A DNA stretch of 64,000 nucleotides from Paenibacillus curdlanolyticus YK9. Lineage in GTDB: Bacteria; Bacillota; Bacilli; Paenibacillales; Paenibacillaceae. Below the pieces are notes generated by a model. It was not told the DNA's origin. It saw nothing but the letters and a program-made list of their open reading frames with translations, and ran no database searches. Position 1 is the first letter of the stretch. Each line of letters starts with the position of its first letter. The stretch is from the NCBI RefSeq assembly GCF_000179615.1, contig NZ_AEDD01000001.1, forward strand, positions 248,001-312,000. Reading direction: 5' to 3'. The position numbers and the translations under genes are program-made. Shown in pieces: positions 7,150 through 16,644 of the stretch.

Positions 7150-8967
7150 ATGGCGGACGTTCGCGAAAGACAGAAGAAAATTAGGAATTTTTCCATTATC
7201 GCACATATCGACCACGGGAAATCGACGTTGGCGGACCGTATATTGGAATTTACGGGAGCGCTCTCCTCGCGTGAAATGCAGGAGCAGGTGCTCGACCAGA
7301 TGGATTTGGAAAGAGAGCGCGGCATTACAATAAAGCTGCAGGCTGTTCGTTTGGGCTACAAGGCCGATGATGGCGAAGAGTACATTTTGAACCTGATCGA
7401 TACGCCAGGGCATGTCGACTTCACGTATGAGGTATCGCGAAGCATGGCAGCCTGCGAGGGCGCGCTGCTTGTCGTCGATGCCGCACAGGGCATTGAAGCG
7501 CAGACGCTTGCCAACGTTTATTTGGCGCTTGACAGCAATTTGGAAATATTGCCGGTCATCAATAAGATCGACTTGCCGAGCGCGGAGCCTGAGCGGGTGA
7601 AGCAAGAAATCGAGGATGTTATCGGCCTCGACGCCAGCGATGCGGTTTTGGCTTCAGCCAAGGCGGGCATCGGCATCAAGGAGATTTTGGAGCAAGTGGT
7701 GCAGAAGGTGCCGGCGCCTACTGGCAATCCAGATGATCCGCTGAAGGCGCTGATCTTCGATTCCCATTATGACCCATACAAGGGCGTAATCGTTTACGTT
7801 CGCGTCATTGACGGCAGCATCAAGGCGGGCAAGAAAATTCGCTTCATGGCGACCGGTGCCGAATTCGAAGTTATCGAGGTTGGCGCGTTCAAGCCGCGCA
7901 TGTCCATCGTGGACGAGCTGGCTGTTGGAGACGTAGGCTTCGTCGTAGCGGGCATCAAGAACGTGAAGGATACGCGTGTCGGCGATACAGTCACGGAAGC
8001 GAAGCGTCCAGCACCAGAGGCGTTGCCGGGTTACCGGAAGATTAACCCGATGGTATTCTGCGGCTTGTATCCGATCGAGACGCAGGATTACAACGATCTG
8101 CGCGAAGCGCTAGAGAAGCTGGAGCTTAACGATGCTTCCTTGCGTTACGAGCCAGAGACATCAACAGCGCTTGGCTTTGGCTTCCGCTGCGGCTTCCTCG
8201 GACTGCTGCATATGGAGATCATTCAAGAACGCATTGAGCGCGAATTCAATATTCCGCTCATTACGACAGCGCCAAGCGTAGTTTATCATGTCACGCAAAC
8301 GAACGGAGAAGTGCTCCAAATCGACAACCCATCGAACTACCCGGAAGTCGGGAAGATCGATTTTGTTGAGGAGCCGTATGTAAAGGCATCCGTCATCGTG
8401 CCTAACGATTATGTTGGCGCTATTATGGAGCTTTGCCAGGGCAAGCGCGGCGAGTATGTGAACATGGAATACTTGGACACGAACCGCGTAACGCTGACGT
8501 ACGAAATTCCGCTTTCAGAGATTGTCTACGACTTCTTTGACCAGTTGAAATCGCGTACGAAAGGCTACGCTTCGTTCGATTACGAGCTGGCAGGCTATCG
8601 CCAGTCAAACCTCGTGAAGATGGATATTATGCTGAACAACGAGCAAGTTGACGCATTGTCCATCATCGTTCACCGCGATCGTGCTTACCACCGCGGCCGG
8701 GCGATTTGCGAGAAGATGAAAGAGCTGATCCCTCGCCAAATGTTCGAGGTACCGATCCAGGCGTCGATCGGAACGAAGGTCATTGCACGTGAAACGGTAA
8801 AAGCGATGCGCAAGAACGTATTGGCAAAATGCTACGGCGGCGACATCAGCCGGAAACGGAAGCTGCTGGAGAAGCAAAAAGAAGGCAAAAAGCGGATGAA
8901 GCAGGTCGGCAGCGTCGAGGTGCCGCAGGAAGCATTCATGGCGGTCCTGAAAATCGACGAGGGTTGA
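7150..8967 (+). CDS. lepA: Elongation factor 4 (LepA)
   Basis: Ribosome-binding translational GTPase that acts on stalled or misplaced ribosomes. The GTP-binding domain is intact: AHIDHGKST (residues 18-26), RERGITIK switch [15 protein letters not shown]. The remaining domains follow EF-G order without domain IV, and the LepA-specific C-terminus ([20 protein letters not shown]) is present. The 605-residue length is typical. ATG 7150 is preferred over the in-frame GTG 7135 because GGGGG (7139-7143) fits as its binding site. It has its own promoter and a terminator at 8987-9015, so it can be expressed independently of the sporulation genes upstream. Confidence 0.97.
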   Translation: MADVRERQKKIRNFSIIAHIDHGKSTLADRILEFTGALSSREMQEQVLDQMDLERERGITIKLQAVRLGYKADDGEEYILNLIDTPGHVDFTYEVSRSMAACEGALLVVDAAQGIEAQTLANVYLALDSNLEILPVINKIDLPSAEPERVKQEIEDVIGLDASDAVLASAKAGIGIKEILEQVVQKVPAPTGNPDDPLKALIFDSHYDPYKGVIVYVRVIDGSIKAGKKIRFMATGAEFEVIEVGAFKPRMSIVDELAVGDVGFVVAGIKNVKDTRVGDTVTEAKRPAPEALPGYRKINPMVFCGLYPIETQDYNDLREALEKLELNDASLRYEPETSTALGFGFRCGFLGLLHMEIIQERIEREFNIPLITTAPSVVYHVTQTNGEVLQIDNPSNYPEVGKIDFVEEPYVKASVIVPNDYVGAIMELCQGKRGEYVNMEYLDTNRVTLTYEIPLSEIVYDFFDQLKSRTKGYASFDYELAGYRQSNLVKMDIMLNNEQVDALSIIVHRDRAYHRGRAICEKMKELIPRQMFEVPIQASIGTKVIARETVKAMRKNVLAKCYGGDISRKRKLLEKQKEGKKRMKQVGSVEVPQEAFMAVLKIDEG

Positions 8968-8986
8968 TCCGCCGTCATTCGAGCTG

Positions 8987-9015
8987 ACAGGGAGAGCGTA
9001 GCTCTTCCTGTTTTT
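8987..9015 (+). terminator. Terminator of lepA
   Basis: ACAGGGAGAGC (8987-8997), loop GTA, GCTCTTCCTG (9001-9010), then TTTTT. Confidence 0.85.
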
Positions 9016-9080
9016 CATATCTTATCGACTGAATCGGCTGCGCGCAGTCGGTGCAGTCAAGCAAGGAGGGCGTACTGCCC

Positions 9081-10250
9081 ATGCTTACACACGCGCCAAG
9101 AGCGCTTTACATTCATATCCCGTTTTGTACAAATAAGTGCCACTACTGCGACTTCAATTCCTTCGTCCTCAAAGGGCAGCCGGTAGACGCTTATCTAGAC
9201 GCGCTTGAGCATGAAATGCGTCTAACGGTAGAGGCGATGCCTCCTGTAGTGATTGACACCGTATTCGTCGGCGGCGGTACGCCGACCGTGCTGACGCCTC
9301 CTCAGATGGAGCGGTTTCTTGCGTCGGTTCGCCGCCATTTTCCGCTTGCTGCTGATGTGGAATTTACGATGGAAGCCAATCCTGGCACGACGGATTCGGA
9401 CAAGCTTGCTGCGATGTACGCTGGCGGCGTTAACCGCATCAGCTTTGGCGTGCAATCGTTCAATAACGATTTGCTGGCCGGCATCGGCCGCATTCATAAT
9501 ATCGACGACGTCTATCGGAGCATCGATAATGCGAAGAAGGCTGGATTCACGAACCTGTCGATCGACCTCATGTTCGGATTGCCGAAGCAGACGGTTGAGC
9601 TGCTGACAGATAGCGTGGACAAGGCATTGCAGCTGGGCTTGACCCACTACTCGCTCTATAGCTTGAAGGTAGAAGAGAATACGCTGTTCCATAAGCTGTA
9701 TGAGCGAAACGAGCTGCCGCTTCCAACCGAGGAAGAGGAACTCGCAATGTTCATGGTCGTCATGAATAAGCTGAAGGAAGCGGGCTACCGGCACTACGAG
9801 ATCAGCAATTTTGCGATTCCAGGCCTGGAGAGCCGCCACAACTCGACGTATTGGCGCAATGAGCCTTACTACGGTTTAGGCGCAGGTGCGCATGGCTATG
9901 CGCGAGGCGAGCGGCATCTGAACATAAAAGGCGTTCAGCCTTTCATTGATGCAGCGCTTGCTCGATTGCCGCGTCTGGAGACGACTCCGATCTCTGAAGC
10001 GGAAGCGATGGAAGACTTCATGATGGTTGGCTTGCGTCTGCTTGAAGGCGTACGCGGAGCAGCGTTCGAAGCCCAATTCCCTTCGCATACGATGGAAGGC
10101 GTGTTCGGCGGCATTCTTGAGCGGCTTGTTCGGGAAGGCTTGCTGGAAACGACGCCGGAACGAGGGTATCGTCTGACCGAGCGAGGCATTCCGCTTGGCA
10201 ACGAGGTGTTCGGCGCGTTCGTTGGCGTACTTCCGGCGACTGCGGAATAG
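9081..10250 (+). CDS. hemW: Heme chaperone HemW, radical SAM (HemN-like)
   Basis: Radical SAM protein of the HemN/HemW group. The iron-sulfur ligands are C16, C20 and C23 in CTNKCHYC, followed by DF. GGGTPTVL and EANPGT are the conserved radical SAM strands, and a HemN_C winged domain follows. At 389 residues and without the longer N-terminus of true HemN, it fits HemW, which inserts heme into partner proteins, rather than coproporphyrinogen dehydrogenase; the distinction rests on length and operon position. ATG 9081 follows AAGGAGGG (9063-9070). In B. subtilis the same gene sits between lepA and hrcA; here an acetyltransferase gene intervenes. Confidence 0.93.
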   Translation: MLTHAPRALYIHIPFCTNKCHYCDFNSFVLKGQPVDAYLDALEHEMRLTVEAMPPVVIDTVFVGGGTPTVLTPPQMERFLASVRRHFPLAADVEFTMEANPGTTDSDKLAAMYAGGVNRISFGVQSFNNDLLAGIGRIHNIDDVYRSIDNAKKAGFTNLSIDLMFGLPKQTVELLTDSVDKALQLGLTHYSLYSLKVEENTLFHKLYERNELPLPTEEEELAMFMVVMNKLKEAGYRHYEISNFAIPGLESRHNSTYWRNEPYYGLGAGAHGYARGERHLNIKGVQPFIDAALARLPRLETTPISEAEAMEDFMMVGLRLLEGVRGAAFEAQFPSHTMEGVFGGILERLVREGLLETTPERGYRLTERGIPLGNEVFGAFVGVLPATAE

Positions 10251-10265
10251 CGATTTATGATCTTG

Positions 10266-10302
10266 AAAACACCCGTTTCGCATATTGCGACGCGGGTGTT
10301 TT
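10266..10302 (+). terminator. Terminator of hemW
   Basis: AAAACACCCG (10266-10275) pairs with CGGGTGTTTT (10293-10302). Because of the A tract it could act in both directions. Confidence 0.85.
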
Positions 10303-10342
10303 GCTTATTGAATTGTTCGATTGGCGTATATAAAATTGGCTA

Positions 10343-10378
10343 TTGAGCAATCATTCGTTTTGATGTATATTTATACAT
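10343..10378 (+). promoter_or_regulatory. Promoter with ARG-box-like palindromic operator
   Basis: TTGAGC (10343-10348), 17-base spacer, TATATT (10366-10371). The -10 lies within a perfect palindrome, ATGTATA-TT-TATACAT (10363-10378). Its core TGTATATTTATACA differs from the ArgR/AhrC ARG-box pattern TGAATWWWWATTCA at only two fixed positions. The downstream gene is ArgA-like, which makes arginine control plausible. Confidence 0.5.
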
Positions 10379-10445
10379 ATTCTTTTAAAATCGGCGTTTT
10401 GCTTAAGGACGGCAGCCTTGGCGACGAGTGGAGGGGACGAGCGTA

Positions 10446-10916
10446 ATGATGCAAGCAATATGTACCTGCAGACCAGCAACGGAAGACGATGTCGAGGTTT
10501 TGTTTCATTTAATAAGCGGTTACGCAGAGAAAGGAATTATGCTCCCTCGAAGCAGAGAAGCGCTCAAGCGGCTGATCGGAACTTTCGTTGTAGCAGAGGT
10601 GGAAGGCGTCATTGTTGGCTGCGGCTCTTTGTGCCAGTTAGGCAAGGATCTCGTTGAAATTCGTTCCTTGGGCATCACGGATGGCTACAAGGGATTCGGT
10701 ATAGGAAGCAAGCTTGTAGATAAGCTGATCGAGCAAGCGCGGGAGCAGAACCTGACGAAGGTCATGGCGCTAACCTACGAGGATCGTTTTTTTGTGAAGA
10801 ACGGATTTAATGTGGTCGACAAAGAGATTTTCCCGGAAAAAGTATGGACCGACTGCGTAAATTGCCCGAAGCAAAAAAATTGCGATGAAATAGCTGTGCT
10901 TAAAGTACTGAACTGA
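10446..10916 (+). CDS. GNAT N-acetyltransferase, short N-acetylglutamate synthase-like
   Basis: A 156-residue single GNAT domain. The acetyl-CoA loop is GYKGFGIGSKLV; the preceding strand reads VEIRSLGIT and the following segment ALTYEDRFFVKNGF. This arrangement resembles the stand-alone ArgA-type acetyltransferases (short NAGS) that make N-acetylglutamate for arginine synthesis. The C-terminus has three cysteines, CVNCPKQKNC, which might bind a metal. Start ATG 10446 follows GGAGGGG; 10449 is also possible. The gene lies alone between the hemW terminator and the hrcA promoter, and its upstream operator resembles an ARG box. Substrate is inferred, not shown. ACTTGAC/GTCAAGT at 10916-10932 may be a weak terminator. 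Confidence 0.82.
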   Translation: MMQAICTCRPATEDDVEVLFHLISGYAEKGIMLPRSREALKRLIGTFVVAEVEGVIVGCGSLCQLGKDLVEIRSLGITDGYKGFGIGSKLVDKLIEQAREQNLTKVMALTYEDRFFVKNGFNVVDKEIFPEKVWTDCVNCPKQKNCDEIAVLKVLN

Positions 10917-10917
10917 C

Positions 10918-10947
10918 TTGACAATCGTCAAGTTGGTTTGGTATTTT
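10918..10947 (+). promoter_or_regulatory. Putative sigma-A promoter of the hrcA operon
   Basis: TTGACA (10918-10923), 18-base spacer, TATTTT (10942-10947). The CIRCE element begins just after the expected transcription start, the usual layout for HrcA-controlled operons. Confidence 0.6.
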
Positions 10948-10958
10948 TGTATTGACGA

Positions 10959-10985
10959 TTAGCACTCAACGACAATGAGTGCTAA
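10959..10985 (+). promoter_or_regulatory. CIRCE element (HrcA operator)
   Basis: TTAGCACTC (10959-10967), nine bases, GAGTGCTAA (10977-10985): a perfect match to the CIRCE inverted repeat bound by HrcA. It places hrcA-grpE-dnaK-dnaJ under heat-shock control. Confidence 0.97.
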
Positions 10986-11042
10986 CGGTCGAAGGGACAG
11001 CCGATATGCAGCATGAGCAGGAGATCAAGAGGAGGGGTTCGG

Positions 11043-12074
11043 ATGTTAACGGATCGACAACGTATGATATTAAACGCCATTGTAGACGATTATATTCGTT
11101 CGGCCGAGCCCGTCGGTTCTCGCAGCATTTCGAAGCGGGGAGACGTCGGCTTCAGCCCGGCAACGATTCGTAATGAGATGTCTGACCTTGAGGAACTTGG
11201 TTTTCTAGAGCAGCCGCACACGTCGGCGGGGCGTATCCCTTCGATCAAAGGGTACAGATATTATGTGGATCACCTCGTTAGGCTAGGCGAGTCGAACGTG
11301 AAGGAAATTACGAATTTCCGTTCGTTTTTCGCTGAGCGCATGACGGAGATAGAGCAGGTCACGCAGCAAGCGGCGAACATTCTTGCGAATATGACGAATT
11401 ACACGTCGATCGCGCTTGGGCCTGAGTCCCTTAATCATTCATTAAAGCATTTTCAACTCGTTCCACTGAACGCCGATACAGCCGTCGCGATTGTCGTGAC
11501 GAATACGGGCCATGTAGAGAACAAGATGGTATCTCTGCCGGAAGGCATCAGCATGTCGGATCTCGAGAAGACGGTCCATATCTTGAACGCGAAGCTGGCA
11601 GGCGTGCCAATGGTGCGACTGACCTCCAAGCTGTATACCGAGGTAGGGCAAGAGCTGAGCCGTTACGTTGACCATTACGAGAGCGTGCTGAATATGCTGG
11701 AGCGGGCGTTGCCTGCTGGCGAAGAAGCAGAACAGCGCGTGTATTTGGGCGGAACGACGAATATGCTGACACAGCCGGAATTCAAGGACGTCGATAAAGT
11801 AAAGACGCTGCTTGACCTGCTGGATGAGACGCCGACGCTGTCGCGCATGCTGTCCTCCGCGCCTTCAGGCATACAAGTGCGGATTGGTACGGAGAACGAG
11901 CACGAGGCGATTAACGATTGCAGCGTTATAACGGCAACCTATGCGATTGACGGACAATCGCTTGGCACGATTGGCATTCTTGGTCCAACAAGGATGGATT
12001 ATGCCAAAGTGATCGGTCTGCTCGATATTGTTTCCAAAGACATGGCGATGCTGCTGTCTCGTTGGTACCGTTGA
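11043..12074 (+). CDS. hrcA: Heat-inducible transcription repressor HrcA
   Basis: Winged-helix repressor that binds CIRCE and needs GroEL to stay active. The N-terminal DNA-binding domain is clear (LTDRQRMILNAIVDDYI, EPVGSRSISKR, SPATIRNEMSDLEELG, HTSAGRIPS, residues about 2-70), followed by the HrcA effector domain up to the AMLLSRW end. The length of 343 residues is standard. ATG 11043 follows GAGGAGGGG. The gene heads the heat-shock operon and should repress its own transcription through the CIRCE at 10959-10985. A gap of 76 bases separates it from grpE. Confidence 0.97.
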   Translation: MLTDRQRMILNAIVDDYIRSAEPVGSRSISKRGDVGFSPATIRNEMSDLEELGFLEQPHTSAGRIPSIKGYRYYVDHLVRLGESNVKEITNFRSFFAERMTEIEQVTQQAANILANMTNYTSIALGPESLNHSLKHFQLVPLNADTAVAIVVTNTGHVENKMVSLPEGISMSDLEKTVHILNAKLAGVPMVRLTSKLYTEVGQELSRYVDHYESVLNMLERALPAGEEAEQRVYLGGTTNMLTQPEFKDVDKVKTLLDLLDETPTLSRMLSSAPSGIQVRIGTENEHEAINDCSVITATYAIDGQSLGTIGILGPTRMDYAKVIGLLDIVSKDMAMLLSRWYR

Positions 12075-12150
12075 CGAAACAGCTCCCGAGCGCGCCGTGA
12101 TCGTGCATATCGCCTTGCTTTTAGCGGGCACGTTAAGGAGGTGAGCAAAG

Positions 12151-12735
12151 ATGAGTGCGAAAGATCATATAACGGAGGATCAACCAACCGTGACGAATGT
12201 AGAAGAACAAGAGCAGCAAGCACATAACGAAGAGCAGAATGCTGCGGATCAGCCGCAAGAGGAAACGACGCCGCAATCCGCAAGCGAAGCGCGCATCGCC
12301 GAGCTCGAGCAGCAGATTGAGGAACAACAACAGCGATACTTACGTGCACAGGCGGATTTCGACAACTTCCGCCGCCGTACTATAAAGGAAAGAGAAGAGC
12401 TCGCACAATATGCGACGTCGAAGCTGCTGACGGAACTGCTTCCGGTCGTAGACAATTTTGACCGAGCTATTAACGCCGCGAAGCAAAACAACGATTTTGA
12501 TGCGTTGTCCAAAGGCGTTGATATGATTTCCAGACAGTTCAATCAGGTGCTTGAACAGGAAGGGTTGCAGCCGATGAACGTCATTGGCGAGCCATTCAAT
12601 CCGGAGTTCCACCAGGCTGTTATGCAAGAATCTTCGGCCGAGCATGAGGAAGGCACGATTTTGGAAGAACTGCAAAAAGGCTACATGCTGAAAGAAAAAG
12701 TGCTGCGTCCAGCAATGGTGAAAGTAAGCAGCTAA
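12151..12735 (+). CDS. grpE: Nucleotide exchange factor GrpE
   Basis: Releases ADP from DnaK during the chaperone cycle. The N-terminal ~50 residues are acidic and glutamine-rich; a long coiled coil follows (SEARIAELEQQIEEQQQRY, about residues 45-85) with the conserved ADFDNFRRR segment. The C-terminal beta domain is recognisable by GEPFNPEFHQAV. 194 residues, a usual length. AAGGAGGTG lies nine bases before ATG 12151. It lies between hrcA and dnaK in the CIRCE operon. Confidence 0.97.
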   Translation: MSAKDHITEDQPTVTNVEEQEQQAHNEEQNAADQPQEETTPQSASEARIAELEQQIEEQQQRYLRAQADFDNFRRRTIKEREELAQYATSKLLTELLPVVDNFDRAINAAKQNNDFDALSKGVDMISRQFNQVLEQEGLQPMNVIGEPFNPEFHQAVMQESSAEHEEGTILEELQKGYMLKEKVLRPAMVKVSS

Positions 12736-12798
12736 TTCGTCAAGCTTATACAGAATGACCAAATAAATTAGTTTGTATCTATAGAGGAGGCTATTACG

Positions 12799-14640
12799 AT
12801 GAGTAAAGTAATCGGTATTGACCTTGGAACAACAAACTCTTGCGTAGCAGTAATGGAGGGTGGCGAAGCTGTCGTTATCCCTAACCCGGAAGGCAACCGC
12901 ACAACCCCTTCGGTTGTAGGCTTCAAGAAAGACGGCGAGCGTATCGTCGGCGAAACGGCTAAACGCCAAGCGATCACGAACCCTGATCGTACGATCATGT
13001 CGATCAAACGCCACATGGGCACAAACCACAAAGAAGTAATCGAAGGCAAAGAATATACGGCACAAGAAATTTCGGCGATCATCCTGCAGAAGCTGAAATC
13101 CGATGCGGAAGCATACCTGGGCCAATCCGTTACACAAGCGGTCATTACGGTTCCAGCTTACTTCAATGACAGCCAGCGTCAAGCAACGAAGGATGCGGGC
13201 AAAATCGCAGGTCTCGAAGTACTGCGTATCGTCAACGAACCAACGGCTGCAGCGCTTGCTTACGGTTTGGAGAAGAAAGAAGATCAAACAATCCTCGTCT
13301 ATGACCTTGGCGGCGGTACGTTCGACGTATCGATCCTTGAGCTCGGCGACGGCTTCTTCGAAGTAAAAGCAACGAGCGGCGACAACCGTCTCGGCGGCGA
13401 TGACTTCGACCAAGTGATTATCGATTACCTCGTGAGCGAGTTCCGCAAAGAACACGGCACGGATCTGTCGAAAGACAAAGCAGCTATCCAACGTCTGAAA
13501 GATGCTGCTGAAAAAGCGAAAAAAGAGCTGTCGGGCGTTCTGACGTCCACGATTTCCCTGCCGTTCATCACGATGGTAGACGGCGTTCCTCAGCACTTGG
13601 AGCTCAGCCTGACGCGCGCGAAGTTCGAAGAACTCGCTGCACAGCTGGTTGAGCGTACGTTGGCTCCTACGCGCCAAGCGCTTAGCGATTCCGGTCTGTC
13701 CGCTTCGGATATCGATAAAGTTGTACTCGTGGGCGGTTCCACGCGTATTCCAGCTGTACAAGAAGCGGTTAAGAAGCTGATCGGCAAAGAGCCTCACAAA
13801 GGCGTTAACCCGGATGAGGTTGTTGCACTTGGTGCAGCGGTTCAAGCGGGCGTCTTGACGGGCGATGTAACAGACGTTGTCCTGCTCGACGTAACGCCAT
13901 TGTCGCTCGGTATCGAGACAGCAGGCGGCGTATTCACGAAAATGATCGATCGCAATACGACGATTCCTACGAGCAAATCGCAAGTATACTCGACATATGC
14001 AGACAATCAGCCTAGCGTTGAGATTCACGTACTGCAAGGTGAGCGTCAAATGGCTGCTGGCAACAAAACGCTCGGCCGCTTCAACCTGAACGATATCCCG
14101 CTTGCGCCGCGCGGCGTGCCGCAAATCGAAGTTACGTTCGACATCGATGCCAACGGTATCGTAAACGTGTCGGCTCTGGATAAAGGTACAGGCAAAAGCC
14201 AAAAAATTACGATCACTTCGTCGAGCGGTTTGAGCGATGAAGAAGTTGAACGCATGATGAAAGATGCTGAGCTTCATGCGGAGGAAGACCAAAAACGCCG
14301 CGATCTCGTCGAAGCGAAAAACAACGCTGACCAGCTCGTGTACCAAGTTGACAAGACGCTGAAAGAGCTTGGCGACAAAGTCGACGCTGGCGAAATCGCA
14401 AAAGCGGAAGAAGCAAAAGAAAAAGTGAAAGCAGCGCTTGAAGGCGAAAACCTCGAAGAAATTACGGCTGCTACAGAAGCGTTGACGGAAATCGTTCAAC
14501 AGCTGTCGGTTAAGCTGTATGAGCAAGCTGCACAAGAAGGCCAAGGCGGCGCGCCGCAGGAAGAGGCGGGCGACGCAGGCTCGGCTAGAAAAGATAACGT
14601 CGTTGATGCGGACTATGAAGTCGTAGACGACAAAAAATAA
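12799..14640 (+). CDS. dnaK: Molecular chaperone DnaK (Hsp70)
   Basis: ATP-dependent chaperone binding exposed hydrophobic peptides. The nucleotide-binding domain begins [19 protein letters not shown] and shows [12 protein letters not shown] and [11 protein letters not shown]. The substrate-binding domain has [12 protein letters not shown] and the helical lid. The tail ends in the acidic DYEVVDDKK with the Gly/Ala-rich stretch before it. At 613 residues it matches Bacilli DnaK, with the short nucleotide-binding loop of Gram-positive Hsp70s. Codon use is unusually even for a highly expressed gene. AGAGGAGG precedes ATG 12799. Expressed from the CIRCE promoter. Confidence 0.98.
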   Translation: MSKVIGIDLGTTNSCVAVMEGGEAVVIPNPEGNRTTPSVVGFKKDGERIVGETAKRQAITNPDRTIMSIKRHMGTNHKEVIEGKEYTAQEISAIILQKLKSDAEAYLGQSVTQAVITVPAYFNDSQRQATKDAGKIAGLEVLRIVNEPTAAALAYGLEKKEDQTILVYDLGGGTFDVSILELGDGFFEVKATSGDNRLGGDDFDQVIIDYLVSEFRKEHGTDLSKDKAAIQRLKDAAEKAKKELSGVLTSTISLPFITMVDGVPQHLELSLTRAKFEELAAQLVERTLAPTRQALSDSGLSASDIDKVVLVGGSTRIPAVQEAVKKLIGKEPHKGVNPDEVVALGAAVQAGVLTGDVTDVVLLDVTPLSLGIETAGGVFTKMIDRNTTIPTSKSQVYSTYADNQPSVEIHVLQGERQMAAGNKTLGRFNLNDIPLAPRGVPQIEVTFDIDANGIVNVSALDKGTGKSQKITITSSSGLSDEEVERMMKDAELHAEEDQKRRDLVEAKNNADQLVYQVDKTLKELGDKVDAGEIAKAEEAKEKVKAALEGENLEEITAATEALTEIVQQLSVKLYEQAAQEGQGGAPQEEAGDAGSARKDNVVDADYEVVDDKK

Positions 14641-14661
14641 GCTTCGACCAGCGATACCGGT

Positions 14662-14700
14662 GATAGGTCAAAGTCAGGCATGACCTGGCTTTGGCCTATC
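14662..14700 (+). other. Large stem-loop between dnaK and dnaJ
   Basis: GATAGG-T-CAAAG-T-CAGG pairs with CCTG-G-CTTTG-G-CCTATC around a five-base loop; the single odd positions can form T-G wobble pairs, so the stem is essentially continuous. No T tract follows. It may partly terminate or protect the dnaK 3' end, setting dnaJ lower than dnaK. Confidence 0.65.
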
Positions 14701-14754
14701 CTTATGTTCATGCGCGCATGACGCGTGCGGGGCACAACATGGGGGTGAGAGAAA

Positions 14755-15882
14755 TTGGCTGAAAAACGCGATTATTATGAGGTGCTGGGCGTAGACAAAG
14801 GCGCCTCCGGCGAAGATATTAAGAAGGCGTACCGCAAGATGGCTCGCCAATACCATCCGGACGTCAATAAGGCGGCTGATGCCGAAACGAAGTTTAAAGA
14901 AGTAAAAGAAGCGTATGACGTTCTCAGCGATGACGGCAAACGTGATACGTACGACCGTCACGGACACGTTGACCCGAACCAGTTTGGCGGTATGGGCGGC
15001 GGTGATTTCGGCGGCGGCTTCGGCGATATTTTCGACATGTTCTTCGGCGGTGGCGGCGGCAGACGCGATCCGAACGCTCCGCAGCGCGGGAACGATTTGC
15101 AATATTCGATGACCATCGAGTTCAAGGAAGCGGTATTCGGCAAAGAAACCGAAATTACGATTCCTCGCACGGAATCTTGCGATACATGCCATGGTTCGGG
15201 AGCCAAAGCCGGCACGAAGCCGGAAAGCTGTTCCGTATGCCGCGGCACCGGTCAACAAGAGGTTGTGCAGAACACGCCGTTTGGTCGTATGGTCAATCGC
15301 CGTGCGTGCTCCAACTGCAGCGGCTCGGGCAAAGTGATCAAAGAAAAATGCACCACCTGCCATGGCGCAGGAAAAGTGAAAAAACAGCGTCGGATCAACG
15401 TTCGCATTCCAGCTGGCGTAGACGACGGCGCTCAAATCAGGCTGACGGGCGAAGGCGAAGGCGGATTGCGCGGCGGCCCATCGGGCGATCTATACATTGT
15501 CATTCGCGTGAAGCGCCATGAGTTCTTCGATCGTGAGAACGATGATATTTATTGCGAGGTGCCGTTGTCGTTCGCGCAAGCAGCGCTTGGCGACGAGATC
15601 GAAGTGCCGACCTTGTCGGAGAAGGTGAAGCTTAAAATTCCGGCAGGCACGCAGACAGGCACATATTTCCGATTGAAGGGCAAAGGGGTGCCTAAGCTTC
15701 GCGGACACGGCACAGGCGACCAGCATGTTAAGGTGACGGTTGTTACACCGACCAAGCTTAGCGACGAGCAGAAGGAATTGCTGCGTCAGTTGGGCGGCTT
15801 GGCTGGCGGCGCTGCTGTGCAAGAGCAGGAGCATCACGAGTCGATTTTTGAGCGGATGAAAAAGGCGTTCCGAGGCGAGTAG
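14755..15882 (+). CDS. dnaJ: Co-chaperone DnaJ (Hsp40, class A)
   Basis: Stimulates the DnaK ATPase and delivers clients. The J domain carries HPD at residues 34-36. A Gly/Phe-rich linker follows ([17 protein letters not shown]), then four zinc-binding CxxCxGxG repeats starting at C142 ([32 protein letters not shown]), then the substrate-binding barrels. 375 residues. The start is TTG 14755, read from the ATGGGGGTGAG site and the family's N-terminus [12 protein letters not shown]; a weak start codon fits the lower need for DnaJ. It is the last gene of the heat-shock operon, and a terminator follows. In B. subtilis prmA comes next, but here it lies 13 kb away. Confidence 0.97.
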   Translation: MAEKRDYYEVLGVDKGASGEDIKKAYRKMARQYHPDVNKAADAETKFKEVKEAYDVLSDDGKRDTYDRHGHVDPNQFGGMGGGDFGGGFGDIFDMFFGGGGGRRDPNAPQRGNDLQYSMTIEFKEAVFGKETEITIPRTESCDTCHGSGAKAGTKPESCSVCRGTGQQEVVQNTPFGRMVNRRACSNCSGSGKVIKEKCTTCHGAGKVKKQRRINVRIPAGVDDGAQIRLTGEGEGGLRGGPSGDLYIVIRVKRHEFFDRENDDIYCEVPLSFAQAALGDEIEVPTLSEKVKLKIPAGTQTGTYFRLKGKGVPKLRGHGTGDQHVKVTVVTPTKLSDEQKELLRQLGGLAGGAAVQEQEHHESIFERMKKAFRGE

Positions 15883-15898
15883 CCTCAGCTTTGCTTAT

Positions 15899-15942
15899 AA
15901 AGACGCTTCACAGGCTAATTAGCTTGCTGAAGCGTCTTTTTT
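15899..15942 (+). terminator. Terminator of the heat-shock operon
   Basis: AAAGACGCTTCA (15899-15910) pairs with TGAAGCGTCTTT (15928-15939), followed by TTT. Confidence 0.88.
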
Positions 15943-16063
15943 GTTGCACATCATGTAGAAGATTGTCAATGGTTGGTTATTAACCTGTGTATAGTTCATA
16001 TGCTGGTAGCTTATCCTATTAGCGTTCGCAACGAACCGAACCAACCAATAGGAGGCAATAACA

Positions 16064-16246
16064 ATGGCTAACACGAACAAGAATCAGCAGCTGAACGAAC
16101 AAAACGAGTTTGAAAAAGTAAACTTCGGCAACCTGCCGATCGCAGAGAATGAAGATGTCGAGTTTTCCGAGGAATTCGCCGACGAGGCCGATCATGTTGC
16201 ACAGCAGCGTGCAGCAGCGGCGGACAAGAGAGCCAAACAGCAGTGA
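16064..16246 (+). CDS. Small acidic protein, YfhD-like
   Basis: A 60-residue protein, MANTNKNQQLNEQNEFEKVN..., ending in a charged segment VEFSEEFADEADHVAQQRA followed by AAADKRAKQQ. The FSEE-x-AD...A..RA..AD.R pattern is what I recall for the YfhD family of small Bacillus/Paenibacillus proteins, some linked to spores. A gamma-type small acid-soluble protein is an alternative because of the Asn/Gln-rich beginning, but the repeats typical of SspE are absent. AGGAGGC (16050-16056) gives a strong binding site for ATG 16064. The ~120 bases before it hold no clear promoter. Confidence 0.7.
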   Translation: MANTNKNQQLNEQNEFEKVNFGNLPIAENEDVEFSEEFADEADHVAQQRAAAADKRAKQQ

Positions 16247-16326
16247 TCAAGGAACCATGCGGTGACGCAGCAGGCGTTCGCATTCGCGCTGCATACGCGA
16301 AGGAAGCGGGCGCAAGGGAAGCAGCG

Positions 16327-16470
16327 ATGAAGCTGCACTTATTGCGCGCACAGGAAATTAGCGAGGATCACAACGGCAGGCTGTCAGCTACGGTCAACGC
16401 CGATGTTGTGGAGCGTGCGTTCTATCTCATCCAGCAGACAGGCGGCGTACTGGAGCCTGACACGGTGTAG
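16327..16470 (+). CDS. Small protein of unknown function
   Basis: A 47-residue protein, MKLHLLRAQEISEDHNGRLS..., ending FYLIQQTGGVLEPDTV. ATG 16327 follows AAGGGAAG at a good distance. The frame is open back to a GTG at 16243 that overlaps the stop of the preceding small gene, giving a 75-residue version; that start lacks a ribosome binding site but could work by coupling. I do not recognise a family and see no membrane segment or signal. It likely shares the transcript of 16064-16246, and a terminator follows at 16528. Confidence 0.55.
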   Translation: MKLHLLRAQEISEDHNGRLSATVNADVVERAFYLIQQTGGVLEPDTV

Positions 16471-16527
16471 TAGTTCTCGCCTAACGTTTAGGCCTGAATG
16501 TGCCATCAGTCAAATAGCTTTGCATCC

Positions 16528-16563
16528 AAAGGCGGTACCCATTCGAGTGGGGCCGTCTTTTTT
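16528..16563 (+). terminator. Terminator after the two small genes
   Basis: AAAGGCGG and CCCA pair with TGGG and CCGTCTTT around ATTCGAG, with a small bulge, followed by TTTT. Confidence 0.7.
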
Positions 16564-16567
16564 CGTC

Positions 16568-16595
16568 TTGTCGGGTTGATTGCATCGGGTATAAT
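16568..16595 (+). promoter_or_regulatory. Putative sigma-A promoter of the carbohydrate cassette
   Basis: TTGTCG (16568-16573), 16-base spacer, TATAAT (16590-16595), 49 bases before the response regulator start. Confidence 0.55.
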
Positions 16596-16644
16596 AAGAA
16601 CCACATATTTGAGTAGGCTAATCTGACGAATGGGGAAATCGGAA

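Noticed and set aside
12340-14544. Very long open frame antisense to grpE and dnaK (734 codons, minus strand)
   Set aside because: It mirrors the strongly biased codon use of dnaK; the product is Arg/Phe/Cys-rich with no recognisable domain and no ribosome binding site.
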